Assembly: GCF_905475395.1 (NCBI RefSeq)
Contig: NC_058340.1
Span: 64,458,181-64,522,180, forward strand
Direction of reading: 5' to 3'
DNA length: 64,000 nucleotides
DNA from: Chrysoperla carnea
Lineage: Eukaryota; Arthropoda; Insecta; Neuroptera; Chrysopidae
Part shown: in pieces, positions 25,501-40,500 of the stretch
Layout of the letters: each line of letters opens with the position of its first letter
How positions within the stretch are numbered: the stretch's first letter is position 1
Program-made: the position numbers and the translations under genes
The notes under the pieces: generated by a model
What the model was told of the DNA's origin: nothing
What the model saw: the letters and a program-made list of their open reading frames with translations, nothing else
The model's database searches: none

Positions 25501-28500
25501 TTATTTAACATTAATGTTACACGTTGTATATACCTTCAAATATAATTAGGACGTCCTAAATAGATTATAGGTGATAAAACACGTTATTTCGATAACATTA
25601 TGAAGACAATGATGCCAATAAATAATATATTTGATTAAGAAAACATATTTTAACGTTGAATTTCATTATAATTTATTATTGACAGTATTTTTTTATCATA
25701 CTTGACACAATTATCACCTCATATTTTTTTCTTTTATTTGAGAAAAGATCATGTAATCCTAGTCAACATTCTCCTTATCCTTACAAGCTTTATTATAAAG
25801 CACAACGTTTCTACACGCCATTTTTTCCTTATTTGGGGGGTGCGCTTATAACTCGAATACCACTAATGTGATAATTCTTAAATTTGGTTAAGCCACAGAA
25901 AGGGTGATTTTGTGTTAATTAAACAAAATTGTGGCCGTTTGTTTATTTATAAAATACACCTTGACTATAGATTTCATTTGCCATTTTGATCTTAGGTCCT
26001 TAATGAAGCTAAATTTCTATGATTCTATTTGAAAATTGATAAAGACAATTTTGATAAAATAATTTGAACCTGTCAATTCTAACTCACCCTCAAATGTTCT
26101 TTGGATCATTCTGATCAAAGGCTTTCACGGCCACAAAAATTTTTTACGAGTAGTTTTCAAGCTACCGGGCAAAGCTACAAACATATTCGCTTGATCAGAA
26201 TGATTCAAAGACCCTTTTCGGGTGGGTTAAAAAATGTATCTCAGAAAGCCATTTTCCTATCTAATTTTGTGGGATCCTTTATAAATTTCGACATTTTCGA
26301 TTTACGTGGTGATAATGAAAAAAAAAATTGACAACAGGACACGTGGGAAAAATGGGTAGGAGTTGCTAACTTTCGAAAAGGCTGCAAATTAATAAAATTC
26401 ATTTTTCAACCCTTTTGACAGTTGCAAGCTTCCTGTAATTTTCTTCCACGTATCCTATATTAAATCTTCGCTTTATTTGAAATAAGTGGCAAACAAAAAA
26501 AAAACCATCGTAACAAAAGTAAGAAAAACGGCATGTGTTTCCGATCTAAATGCTGGCTGGCTTGTGCTTTGAACTTAGACAACAGCTATTTCAGTTTTCA
26601 TATTTCATTTTCATAGTTTCAAGCTGTGAGGAAGGTCTGATCGGTCAATTGAATTAGGGTGATTGAATCTACTGATGTCTTACTGTACAACTTATGTGCA
26701 CTCCGGTGTATTTTAAAATAAAAATATGAAAATCAAAAATATAAAAAAAGTGTATGTAATAAAAATTAAGTAGTTATACTTATTTAAATGATTACTTTTT
26801 ATTATCTTTTTTTTCCTCTTAATGCTTAACCTAAATTAACCTTTAAAAAAAAGAGAGAATTAAACTCGACGACTTTCCGTATATAAAAATGAGTTAATTT
26901 TTTACATTTTTCTTTTTTTAACTTTCTTATTATCATTATCTTATAAGTTATATTGAAAGTTTTAAAAATTGAAATTATTGATAAAGCAATTAAATAAAGA
27001 AAATAGCAATAGCTATTATTATTGTTATCTCATATTCCCAATAGAACCATTTTCCGTGTATTTATCTATAATTCTTTGTACAAAGTGTTTCTGTGAATCT
27101 CAGGTTGATTAAAATATGCCACGAAAATAGTAGTAGTATATAGTAGATGATAATGTTACAAAAAAGTCGATTTTACTACGGATTTTATTAGTATTTTGGG
27201 TTTTTTTCTTTTGAAAGTAGGTAGAGATTCAGTTTCGCACCTGAAAACGGTGGTGTTTTTTTACGATAAATAGCGTGTATTCCCAAAAACAAGCTGCGAA
27301 AATAGTTGAATATCAAATTAAAACAACAAATGTTATATTTGTATTACTTTTATTTATTTTTGCATTTAAAATTTAACAGGTTTATATACTGTTTGCTTAT
27401 TATGTAATTACAGGTAACAAAAAAACAAGTTTCTAACTTGTTCAATATTTGTTACAAATTCATAATATTTTATTAAAATTATTTCTATTTACATTCAAGG
27501 TCAAGTGGATAAAAATTATTTAAATTATTTAATAAATTTATTTTTTATTTTTCAAAAATTTGTAAATATTTATCGATTCAGGTGTAATTTGTATAAATAA
27601 CTTTTATAAGTAAATATTGTCAGATTAATTAAAATACGTGTTAAACGAACAAACTAACCTAATTTCATTTTCGTAGGGGATACCCACCCCTTAAAAACAT
27701 CGTTAAAAATAAAATTCAGTTGAAAAATTGATCAGATGTATTAAGATTCAATTTGAATATTTATTTATTACTAATTTGATTTGTTTTTTTAATTAGTGTG
27801 TAGATTACTTGAGAATGGTGTTCAAGCAATTTTTGGACCATCCGATCCACATTTGGGTGCACATATACATTCAATATGTGATACATTAGATATACCACAT
27901 TTTGAAACACGTCTAGATATGGACACGAATGCAAAAGAATTCTCTATCAATTTACATCCAGCACCACAATTATTAAAAATGGCATTTCATGATGTCATGA
28001 CGTTTTTGAATTGGACAAAAGTGGCTGTTATTTATGAAGATGACTCAGGTAAATTTTTGTTCTAGATTTTTTACTATTTTCTATTCTAGGTTCATCCAGT
28101 GTATGTTTCTTTTTTCTTGAAACTTATTAAATACCAAATCCGAAAAGTTGTGCTTTTTAAAATTATTTAAAAAATAAATCTATTTGGTTCAATATGTAGA
28201 AAATTTACGCAGAAAGAATCGACTGAAAATCATTGTTTCCTTTTCAGCAAAAGACTGTAAATTTTATGACTCAAATTTAATAAAACATCCATTTCAAGGC
28301 CTTAAACTACAAAAAATAGGCAAACTCCTTACGCTGTGTTGTAGAAGCTGTTGGAGATGTAATAGGCTTCACATGTAGTTTGTTATAGAAATGAGTTCAT
28401 ACTAGGTCCCTTCAGTTTTCACAAGTATTTATCGTTAATGATTACTTTTAAATGCACTTTAAGCACATGTTGAAAACAAGCATGTTTTTCTCAATCTTAC

Positions 28501-31500
28501 CCTTAAATATTCATAAAATAGGTTCTAAAAGAAGAAAAGTCACTTAGATTAGAGTAAAAAGTACCCATTGTGAGACGTGTTCCGAGACTAAACACGTCCT
28601 AACTCGGTTAGATTTAAAAGTATAAAGGATATGAATTTAAAATTATCGTATAGACAGGGTCAAATGCACTCTAGCAGTCCAGTGTGCAATGAGGACTAGG
28701 CTAGGCAAGAAAAATCGCCATAGAAAAATATCCACTGGAAACTAACACAGAGTAAGACTGAGTGACTGATTTGCGTGCCTCATTTTCTTGTTTCTAATTC
28801 AAGAATAGGCTAAACACACCTTGTAAAATATATCGGAGAAATGCCTTTTCATTTCCTGCTTCAAGTAGTAACTTTTGTTTTACTTTTTGGCTGTAAAAAT
28901 ATCAAATTACGTAAAATCAAAATTACAAGAACAGATGTTAAAATTTGCATATATATTTATGTTTAAGGAGGAAAACTGCATGAACTTAATTTAACTACTT
29001 AATAAAAATGTATTTCCCAGAAAAGTTTTTCCTGGAAATGGAAATTTATGTTAAATAGATAGAATATTTTTATGAAATGATAAAAATCATATGAATAAAG
29101 TCAATCACATTTTAATAAAATAAACTTACGTTTAAAAAAAAAGTACGTTTGTAGCTTGTAAACATACACTTTTTGTCGGTATATATATTTTTCCATAGAG
29201 TGTGAAAAAACTTTTTGAAAAAAAAAACATTTATACACAATTCATAAAATGTTTTACATTGATGAAAAAAAAAATGTTTATATGAATAATTATTCATTTT
29301 AACACTGTTCCGTAATAAAATCATGATGTAAATATTGCAAATTGTGAAATAAATTTTTGACAGATATCTAACTGGAGAAAATCTCTATGACTCCGCTTTA
29401 TACTTCAAGAAAACCAGGTCGAATATTTTTTTTAATATCTGATTTAAGGTAGTACCATCGGTAATAGACTTTGCATTCAGAATTTAATGAAACTTGGCAT
29501 AGTGGTCCATTATTATATCAAAATTAACTAGTTAAATTTTTAGGGGCCTTTAAATTTTTTTAAATTTTTTATTTAATATTATAAGAACTATATTCTGCTT
29601 AGAATTTTGGTCCCACTATGTAACTGCATTTAATTGGGATGTTTTTTTTTTACATATATGATCTTTTATCATATACTTTTTTTACGATATCGAACCTTAC
29701 AGAGAGAAGTCTAATTACCACTTAATACATTTTCATTAAGTATAATTGTAAAAATTAATATTTTACATTAAAACTTTTCTAATTATTTATACATAAAATA
29801 TTATATAAATAACTTTAAAAGTGTGTGAAATTTGATATAAAATATAAATATGTATAAATTATACAAATTAAAAATAAACATAAATATAAATGCTTTTGAA
29901 AGGTGTCAATGAACGCTTTTATTACGAAAATTTTGCAATAAGTATTTTAATTTTTCGTTTTTCCGCTCACTTTAAAATGTTACATACTCTTCTAATTGAT
30001 ATAAATAAAGCTAATTTATATTTCGACTAAATTATTGCTATTCGGTGAGTGCAAAGAAGGTAGAAGAAATTAATTACATATTTAATTTAAAATATGACTA
30101 TTGTCAATTGTTTATATATATATGGAGAATATCAAATTTGAAATTATTGAATATAAAAAGAATTAATAATAATAACTTGTTACATTAGATATTATGAAAA
30201 TATGAGACGAAATTGCATAAAAATATTTAAAAATATAAATAAAAACTTATTTAAATTTGTTAGAAAATAGTAAGCCATATAAACAAACCATAGACTTATA
30301 TGTCCATCCATAAAACATTCGACATTTTCATGAAAATTCCTAAAATAAAACTCTTGCAAGATTCGAATACCAAATCTTATTTTTTCAAATTTTCTACCAA
30401 CTTTTTCTTGTTTATATATATTTATTTGTATATTTTTATTATAGGTCTTATAAAATTACGTGATTTAGGTCATACATTAAATCGTAAAAAAAATCTGGAT
30501 GTAACGTTTCGTCAAGCTGAACAAACAACATATATGAATGTTTTACAAGATATTAAAAATAAAGAAATTCATAATTTAGTTGTGGATACTAAAGCTGGTA
30601 ATATGCAAAGTTTTTTACGTGCTGTAAGTATTTTATTATGTAAACATACTTAAAATTATTACATATTGTACACAGTGTACTATTTAATTGGGTACTTTAT
30701 TTTGTTTTGTAAATGTCTGAGGATTTACCAATTAACCTGTCTAGAGAAAAGTTCGCGAGGCTTATCTGCAGTGCATTGTACCAGTATTAATACACAATTT
30801 AATCCCCTGTATGTATAGTTTGATACGTCCCACATCTAAGTGTCTCTGTATTCGTGAAATAATTTGATAAATATGTAATATTTATACCATGTATATGAAA
30901 AATATACAAGGTATACTAAGTTCAGTCCCAAGTTTGTAACGCTTAAAAATATTGATGCTACGCATAAAATTTTGGTATGATTGTTCATAAAATCACCTAA
31001 TTAGTCCATTTTCGGTTATCCGTCCGTCCGTTTGTGAACACGATAACTCAAAAACGAAAAAGGATATCAATCTGAAGTTTTTACAGCGTACTCAGGACGT
31101 AAAAGGTGAGGTCCAGTTCGTAAATGAGCAACATAGGTCAATTGGGTCTTGGGTCCGTAGGGCCCACCTTGTAAGCCGTTAGAGATAGAACAAAAGTTTA
31201 AATGTAAAAAATGTTTCTTATCACAAAATAAACAACTTTTGTTTGAAAAATTTTTTCGTAAACATTACTGTTTACCCGTGAGGGTACAAATTAGTCGTAA
31301 ATTGTATAGTATGCATTATATGGAAATATCAGTTGTATTAGTTATGTTTGTATGACATGTATGTATTGTGTAGTGTGATCAACACTGTCTATGCATGGTA
31401 TTTCAACAATTTACTCAGTCAATTGTTTGTTTTCACTTGTTTTTTGTTGTCTTTATTTATAATACAATAGTTTTTTTAGTATTGCCAACCCAATTAAATC

Positions 31501-34500
31501 AATTATTATTTTATGATAGTCGCCTCTATGTTCTACTGCGTGGCACCTACTGCGTTCTCGAAAATACTCGAAAATAGAAATGAGATACCGTGTATATTTA
31601 TTTGACGATTACATAATGTATAATATGTGTAGTACCTATTTGTAATCTTGTTAGCTATAACATATGTATAGGTGTATAAAATGAGGCAACCTCGGCAACA
31701 CCACAAGAAGAAAATGTATAATAAATTAAATTTGAGGGAAAACTGAAATTAAAAAATAGAGCAAAATGCATAGCGTACAGTTTTTTTTTTTTTTTTGAGT
31801 ACCATATGTTTCTGAAACATTTGGTTTTTCTTATATGTAGTACGGATTTAATATATTTAAATATTGTACATCCAATGTCGAAAAATGTGAAATCATTTGA
31901 TTTCGAAAACAAGAACAGCTTCCTTATCTTTACTTTATGAGAATACAACAACATTGATTGAAAAATCGGGAAAAATTTTTTGTTTCCGATTTCGATAAAA
32001 CTTTGTATATAAGGTCATTTTGACCCAAAAAATACAAAAATCGAGTTTATGAATTGCTTGGATTCATAGTTTCTGAGAAAATCGCTCTTCGTGTCCAATT
32101 TTGGATTATATCTCAAAAGACACGCATCCAATCATTAAATAAACACGATTTTTGGATTTTTTGGGTCAAAATTACCTTATATAATGAATTTTATCGAAAT
32201 CGGAGGCAATAAAAATTTTTCGATTTTATGCAATTTTCTTAAGGGGTACCCTTAGAAAAAATCGAAAAAATCGGGAAAAATTTTTTGTTTCCGATTTCGA
32301 TAAAACTCTGTATATAAGGTAATTTTGACCCAAAAAATACAAAAATCGAGTTTATGAATTGATTGGATGCGTGACTGAACAAAAGGGAGGAGGATAAGTG
32401 AGGATTATAACGCGATAGTCTTTGTTTTTAAAGTTGAAATGGCTCTGCGTACGGGCGAGTTTCTGCTAGATTATTATAAGTATATATCATGAATTATGTA
32501 TAAATATTATCCATAATTTTATGTAAATTTTCATTATGGTAAAATTATATTATAAATTCCACCATAATTAATACAATGATAAAGAAACTACTGAGCTTAC
32601 GTTTAAAGATGATATTCATCATGACTTGTATAAAAATTTATTTTATTCTAAAAAAACCAATTGAGACTTATTTTAAAAAGAAAATATATACTTCTATTTA
32701 TTTAATTACTAATCATAATATAATTATATAAAAAAAGAATAAATACCTACTTATTTACAAAAACCAGACTTCTTTATAATTTAACAAAGTTGTAATCCCT
32801 ATATATTATAAATGTTAAAGTAAAGATGTTTGTTTGTTTGTTTGTTTGTTTGTTTGTTTGTTACGCTTTCACGCTTAAACTAGCGAATGGTTTTTAATGA
32901 AACTATACAGCAATATAGCTCATACTTCACAATAACACATGAGATATAATTTAAATGAAGATATATTGATTAAAAAATTAAAAAATTACCATAAATTACA
33001 GATTTCTGTAAAAATAGTCAATATAAAATATTTCACGGTCATCTCCTCTGATATACCCAATGAATAATTACTATTATACATTTAAAAAAAATAGAAAACT
33101 ACACATATATTTTACCTGTGTAAAACAATCCTTACCATTATTTCGAGTGTTATAGAAAGGGGATAAACGAGAGCAATCTTTATCAATCTTTACTTTTAAA
33201 CCCAGCGAAGCGGGTGGGTATCACTCTAGTTTAAAATAAAAATGGCTGGAAAAAAGAAATAAGTGCCATAAAGAATTCTTTATGTTGTTATTTTACTACT
33301 TATACTACTATACTCTCTATTCATCATGTCCATGTAATTTATTAAACATGAAGGCGTTTTTCTTTAGAGTAAATAAAATATATTATTTTATTTATATGTA
33401 TGTTTTTGTGGATATAATTAAGCGTACATTAAGGACATTATAAATTGTATAATTTTTATTTTATTTTTATTTAAAACGATTATCTTGAAGTAAATTTTAA
33501 TGATTTTTTATCGCTTTAAAACTAATGGTCCCGTAAGACTAGTCTTCGTAACTTCATGTTTTTTTTTTAAATTTTTATTACAACTAGTATAATACCCACT
33601 ATCTTTGTTAGGTATTTTGTTAAAGAATGTTTAGGCAAAATTTGAAGTAGACTGAACCAATAAAGTACGTTGTTCCATACAAACCATCCCCGTTTTTCAC
33701 ATTCTTAGGGGTAGAACTTAGGGGATAATTCTTTCGTATCCGATGCTTACTTCATACAAATAACACACCCTAACAGACCCAGGTCTCTAGAATCACAGAT
33801 TTAGGCTGTGCGATGATTCGCCAGTCAGTCATTTAGGACAAAGACTTTTATATGTATAGGATAATCATTCTGGGTAGCTAGCCATGTTGATTTAACTGAA
33901 TTTAAAAGTTTAACTCCAATGAAAGAAAGTGAAAAATGGAAGAGTCGTATTCGCCTCCAAAGCTGATTTTTGTAAAAAAGCTACGACTAAAAGGGTAAAC
34001 ATTAAACAACACAAAATGAATTCGATACTTGCCTGTTGTTGTTTGGTATTCGCTTTCGTGATTGGTTGCAGTACTAAACCTATAACATAACAACTTATTT
34101 CGAGTTTTTGAGATGAAATTGGCAGTGCCGGTGATGATAAAAAAATATTAATATACATTGATGACGTAGCTTACCATCAATCACATGATAGTAACCATGT
34201 CTCCCACATTTAGAGATTTTTCCAAAAAATGATTTTTTCAACGGTTTTTAGACTGTTTTCGAATTGAGATTTCTTTAAAAGTAAAACTTGGACTCATACA
34301 ATCTTGAACAAATAACTTTTACACCGTATTAGAATAAGTTATCCTATACCTATGGAAGCTTTTTTGACAAAAATCAGCTTTAGAGATGAAAAATCTGTAT
34401 TCACTGGATTTGTTCAATCCTATTTATACACGTGTCTCATGCCGATACATAAGATTGTGACCCCATGGAGGAGTAAGAAATCTGTGAAAACCACTGAGTT

Positions 34501-37500
34501 TTTACCAAACATATTTCAAGCGGAAAAAAATAGCAAAGATACGGAACCATAAACTAAAAACGATTTTTCCCACTTAAATATAAGAAAAAATTATTATTAA
34601 AATGGAGAAGAAGCTTAAAAAAAACAATGGTAGTTCTTAAAGTCTGTTTTAGACTATAAAACAGATATTTAAAAAAATTTAAATATTCTAATTCACATAT
34701 TTATATTCATTTAAAAAGATCTTCGTATATATAGGGTGTGCCTTTTTCTATTATGATTCGAAATTGAAAATAAAATCGGTCTTTTATGTACGAAAAATCG
34801 TTAAAATTTCAACTACCACTTCTTTTACAGTCCCATTTGAAATATTTTACATCAATAACAGTTGATAGAACCATGACTGTTGGTAGAACCAAAATTATCG
34901 ATTTCAGACAAAATTTGTTGAATTTCTAAAGTGCAAAAGACGGTGCATCAAAACGGTAATCCACAAACTATTGAAGACATAAATTTCATTCATTCATTCT
35001 CTTCAACGAATCTTTCCCTTTAAAGGTGAACCGAATTCTATAATCTTTTATAACGCAAATGATGTTCATCTCACATATCTGTAACAGTTTTACTTTCGTA
35101 CGTGCCGCTCTAACAAAATATGGGCGATAGGAGTGTGAACGTACGTGGCAAAATTAAAATGTTCAACCCTGTATAGTACATATTTTTATTTTCAATACTT
35201 CCGTCATGATATCACATTAATAGCTATAATAATAACATGCTGTGGATATGACTCAGTTGGCACTAGACCAATATTTTTCTGATTAAGTAAATTGTTATTT
35301 TTACTATCAAAAGATAACTATAATCAAATTTCTATACTTTCGACTTGTTACAGTTATAAATGATTTTTATAGTCAAAACTGCATTTCAACCACAATTTTT
35401 TATACTTTTCCCAATTTCTAGTTAAATATCTCGAAATTAGGCAACTTTTAGAACGAAGCTTTTTTATTATTTTAAATATCTCGTAATTACACCGAGAAAA
35501 TTCTTTATTTTAGAAATGTATGGGATTCTTAGCCCTTCTTTTCTAAGCTGCTTTCGTGACAATTTGACTTGAGCATCGAATAAGATTGATATCGCTTATG
35601 ATCCCAACAGAAATTATAGAACAAAAATTTCAAATTGAATGCGAATTGAATTAAAATTGGTCTCATAAACTACGAGAAAAACATTGTACCAGTTTGAAAA
35701 ATGTAATTTCATGAAAAACGCACCGATTTATATGGAAACCGGCTCATTTATTTAGCTATAACTTTTATTCAACTTCAAATTTCTTCATACAATTTTAGCA
35801 GAGTATTTTTATGATACTAAGGAACGTTTTATTTACAAAATAAAACTATTTTTTGAAAATTTTAAATGAGAAAGTTCTCTAAATCAAGCATGAGCGAGTT
35901 ATTTTAAGTCGAAATAACCATTGTTATAACTTTATTGAGTACCATAAACTTTATTGTGTGTCTCTTTATCCAACTCCGCATTGCTCATAGAGGAGGAAGC
36001 GAGACGGGTATACGACTCGTCTACCTATCTCTGTTTCTCTTTTAGTAATGAGATAGGCAGCATAAAAATTTTGTCTCTCTGCCTTACTCGTAATTTTGGT
36101 TGTCACTGGTTAGGTTGCCTCTGTCTTACTCGTATTTTAGATACAGAAGTATGAGTGTCTTCTCTAAACCACGTTTGCCCATGCCTGCTATAAATATTGT
36201 AGACTCAAAACGATAAAAATAACATATTTTCTATTTTCGGGGTTTCCAGATGACTAGCAATATATTTCTATTAGAAAATGAATACCAAAACAACATCAAA
36301 CAATAAACTGTTTTCACCCCCGAAGCAATAAATAAACACAACAATAATAAATAAATAAATAAAAACATTTTTGTTGTGAATGATATAACCAAAAAATATG
36401 TATAACCAACCAAAAAACAACATTATACTTTTTTAGATAAGAATTTTTAGTTACTTTATAATATTTTATTTTATAACGTATATGTATATGATTTTATGTC
36501 ATTTTAGTACAAGCTTGAAGCTTTCATACGTCTTTTTAGTCAGTCCTTTTTTTGAAATTTGTACTTTTATATCTTTTTGCAAAGTAAAATATTCACTAAA
36601 AATTAAGGTTTATTACCTCTATGATATGTTTATCATAACCTAGAGATAATGTTTTCCATATAAAAAATGTCGAGTTGGTTTTGCTTAAGGTAGCACTATC
36701 GGTAATAGACTTTGAATTCAGAATTTAATGAAACTTGGCATAGTTGTCCATTATTATATCATAATTAACCAGTTAAATTTTTAAGGGCCTTCAGAGAACT
36801 GAAAAAAAGATATTTTAAGGGTATTTTAACATTGATCCTTATGGGATATCACAGATTTTATTTTATTTTACAATACTGGACGTTCAGATTTTCAGTTCTC
36901 TGAAGGCCCCCAAAAATTTAACTGGTTAATTATGATATAATAATGGACAACTATGCCAAGTTTCATTTAATTCTGAATGCAAAGTCTATTGCCGATAGTA
37001 CTACCTTAAGGAATATTTTCATATTCACACTCATTTTTTTGGGAACGTCATTGAAAGATGAATGGGTTGAGATTTATTGTATGCAAGAACAGGTGATATT
37101 TGCCAATCATATTTATCTTTATCAATGCAAATACTTGGAGATATGTAAGGATTGAATTATACTAGGGATGTCAATAAAACTTTATAAATACATTTTTTGA
37201 TTAACAAAGTTTCCAAAAATCACAAAAAATGTCTAGGTCATCGGGCTTTTTACTATTAATTTATCGTTCAAAGTTGGCTGAAAAAATGATGTATCATATA
37301 GGTTACCTTTTTCAATTGGATATTTCTATATCAAAAAATCTAGAGAGTGTGATAAAAAACTATCTTAAATATTTAGATAATCTTGTAGTTTATAATAATA
37401 CCATAAAAAAATAAGGTTGTCGATTATATAAAAGCAAAATTTCAATTTAATTATGAGTTCATCGAAGATCCATCATTTGATGAACAAAGACGACTATAGT

Positions 37501-40500
37501 TAGAGTATTGATGATTGAAGAGTGATATCTATATTATCAAATTAATAAGCATCACTTTCACACAATATATTATATGTTTTTGTAGTTGCGTGGTATTTAA
37601 AGCCAAAAATAACTCATTACTTGGCTACAAAGAATGTATTTGGTTTATATGTATGTACCGTGCAATAAACCAAAACTATTTTTCAATACTGTAGGTTTAG
37701 AATCACCTTAAGTAAGAAAAAAATTTTATGGAAGGTTCCAGGTGGAAAAACTGACAATTTATTTTATAGAGCTATTGATTTAGACAAAGAATTAATTATA
37801 TGTAGGACTCAAGTCAGATTTTAACATCGTCTTTTTTATTTTTAGATATTAAAATTACAAATGAATGATTTTAAATATCATTATCTATTTACAACGCTTG
37901 ACTTAGAAACATTCGACTTAGAAGATTTTAAATATAATTTTGTAAATATGACAGCATTTCGGATTGTTGATATTGAAGATATTGCCGTACGAGAAATTTT
38001 ACGTGATATGGAACGATATCAGCCACAAACGAATATTGGACATTCGTCAACAGTTATACAAGTACGTATGTACGCATAAAAATTTTTATAAGTGCAAGAA
38101 AAAAAGCGGCAAATTTGGAAAATTCAACGATTTCTCACATTTTAAAATATTAATTTTAGAAAAATGTCAGTCCATAATTATGGGGCGTAATATCGGATTG
38201 ATTTATATATATAAACTTAAAAACTGTTTTTCCCAAATCATGCTTTTTTATACGCATATGAAAATTTTGATTCTACAAGTAAAAAACTTAAACTTGGCAT
38301 AAATGAAATTTTGCTCCCTCCAAAGCTTCAGTAAATTTCATTTAATTTGATCATCTTCGAGTACAATAAAAAATCATGTCACAAAAAAATGATTTCCTTT
38401 GTATCCATGAAAAACGTATCAAAGAAACACTTACAATGTGCGAAAGAAATTTAATATTTTGTAAAACAAATTGTCACAATAATTTTTACAGGCAGAACCA
38501 GCATTTATGTACGATGCAGTATACATGTTTGCATTGGGTCTACAAACGCTTGAACAATCACACGCCTTACGTTTATTTAATGTCTCATGTGATATGGAAC
38601 GCTCATGGGATGGTGGACTTTCACTTATCAACTACATCAACGCAGTAAGTTCATTTATATTTTTTTATGGTTCAATAAGAATTTTTTTTTGAAATTTTTG
38701 CTGTACGTTGCATATGATTTTTAATTTTCTTATAGGAAGTAAATGTTTTGCTCCCCGAAAAATAATACTTATAGATTTTTAGATTTCTTTTTTGTCATGC
38801 TATAATAGTCTAAGATCGGAATCAGGGTCGACCTTCTCCCATCTGTTTATCGAACGTAAGTTATTTTTTATGATTAAAATATTCCTGTAAAGGATGGTTT
38901 GTGGTCAAATATGTAGCCAGGACGTCTTTTTTGGAATTTTTCACTGAGTTTTTTTGAAATTTGTTTGCTCCTTTTTGTTCACTTTTATCGCATATATGTT
39001 GATAATTGTTATTACGTTTATCTGTTAATTCATGGACTCGCATATCTAAATAAAGGTCATTTTATTGTAAATACGCTGGGAATGATTATCCACCAAATAT
39101 CGGTGAAAAAATAACGTTTACAAGCTGTCGAAGTTTTGATATATTTATTAAAAGTAGCCTTGACCATATTTTTTTAGCCAATCCTTTATAGGTATTTTAC
39201 ATTTCATAAAAAATAACTCTCATTCGGTTAAAAGATGGGTCAGAGTTAATTCGGATCTTATTATATAACTTCTTATGGAGTGGATGTATTGACAGAAGTC
39301 GTGGCTTTATGACGAATGAACTCACGAGACTTTGAAAATTTACAATAAATTACCTAATCAGAAAGGTATTGGACGGACAAATCATAGTCCCTAGCTGACA
39401 AATCATAGTTTTTATGTAAAAAATTTAATCACTTTTAATAGCGTTTTTCTTTTCATCTGTTTTGCATATACCAACTTTATTGAATAGTTTATCAATATTA
39501 TGTTGCCTTTTTATGATGTGTCGGGAAACTGGTAACAATTATTGTATCAAATATTCACAGTTTTCCAATAGAAACTACGTTTTTTTATGAAGTACATAAA
39601 ATAAATATCTAGTATCCGGAATAAAGAGATTTTACGTAGTGATTTATTTTGTCTAGTATGAAAAACTTCTGTTGCGATTTTTGTCAAAATATGGCAAATA
39701 ATTTGGATTGATTTTTTTAGAAATCTAAGTCCAATTGATTATAAAAATTGGCAAGCCGCTTTAGACTTACATTGTAGATTTGAGACTCCTACATAGGAGA
39801 CACAAATCTTTCCTCGATTCCTTGTTTCCGATGCATCAAAGAATGAAAGAAGTACTAGCCCATTCTATCATCATTATGTTTCGATTTCTCGTTTTTCGTG
39901 ATAAAAATAAGAAAACCCTGTTTTATAGGCTATTTTTTGACATAGATTACGAGTAACGGAATTTGAGAAATTATTATCGCGTATCTCCATTGCTATTATT
40001 TTAGATTACAATGCTCTTTAGATTTTTAATCTCGAAATCTAATAATATGTCCTTCAATTATTTGAATCTCATTTCAAATAAATCCCTTGTAACACAAAAA
40101 TTATGTACAAAGAATTCCTAAGGAAAGTAGTGTTTTTGTCGCATGTTATAAATCAACATTTACATTTCGTTTATCATCGAGAATACATGTGAACGTTATT
40201 TTCAGTGTTATTCCAGGAACTTAATCATGAAAAATAAAACTCTATTCATATTACTATCAAATTAATAAATTTCATGGTATTCGATTTTTTGTAATTAAAA
40301 AATGTAAAGCATATTAAACAGATGATTTATGATTGGAGTTTCTGAGATATCGCAATATTTGGATCGATTTTAGTTAGTATCTTAAAAACTATTCGACCAG
40401 TCATTGAATGCACCCGATTTTTATAATTTTTGGGTTAAAATTACCTTATATACTAAGTTTTATCGAAATTGGAGATTAAAAAAATTTCTCGATTTTTTGC

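Larger units (their letters stand above)
19043..27796 (+). other. iGluR intron 2 (8.75 kb)
   Basis: Repeat content: an inverted H-type element (21780-22200), an (AAAC)n element (22845-23260), a fragment of the GTTATAAGTTT family (about 25055-25140), a dispersed repeat (about 25240-25425), and a 26101-26213 stretch with inverted GGATCATTCTGATCAAA ends. No supported nested gene on either strand. Confidence 0.75.
30624..37845 (+). other. iGluR intron 4 (7.2 kb)
   Basis: It contains five element copies (listed separately) at 30890-31450, 31955-32375, 32795-33235, 35887-36188 and 36685-37009, and a half-copy of the AAGCAATGTGT family outer arm near 34020-34080. No nested gene supported. Confidence 0.75.

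Noticed and set aside
34731-35172. Tc1-type element between ATAGGGTGTG and CAACCCTGTATA
   Set aside because: Inverted similarity does not extend beyond about 6 bp, too little to call a terminal inverted repeat.
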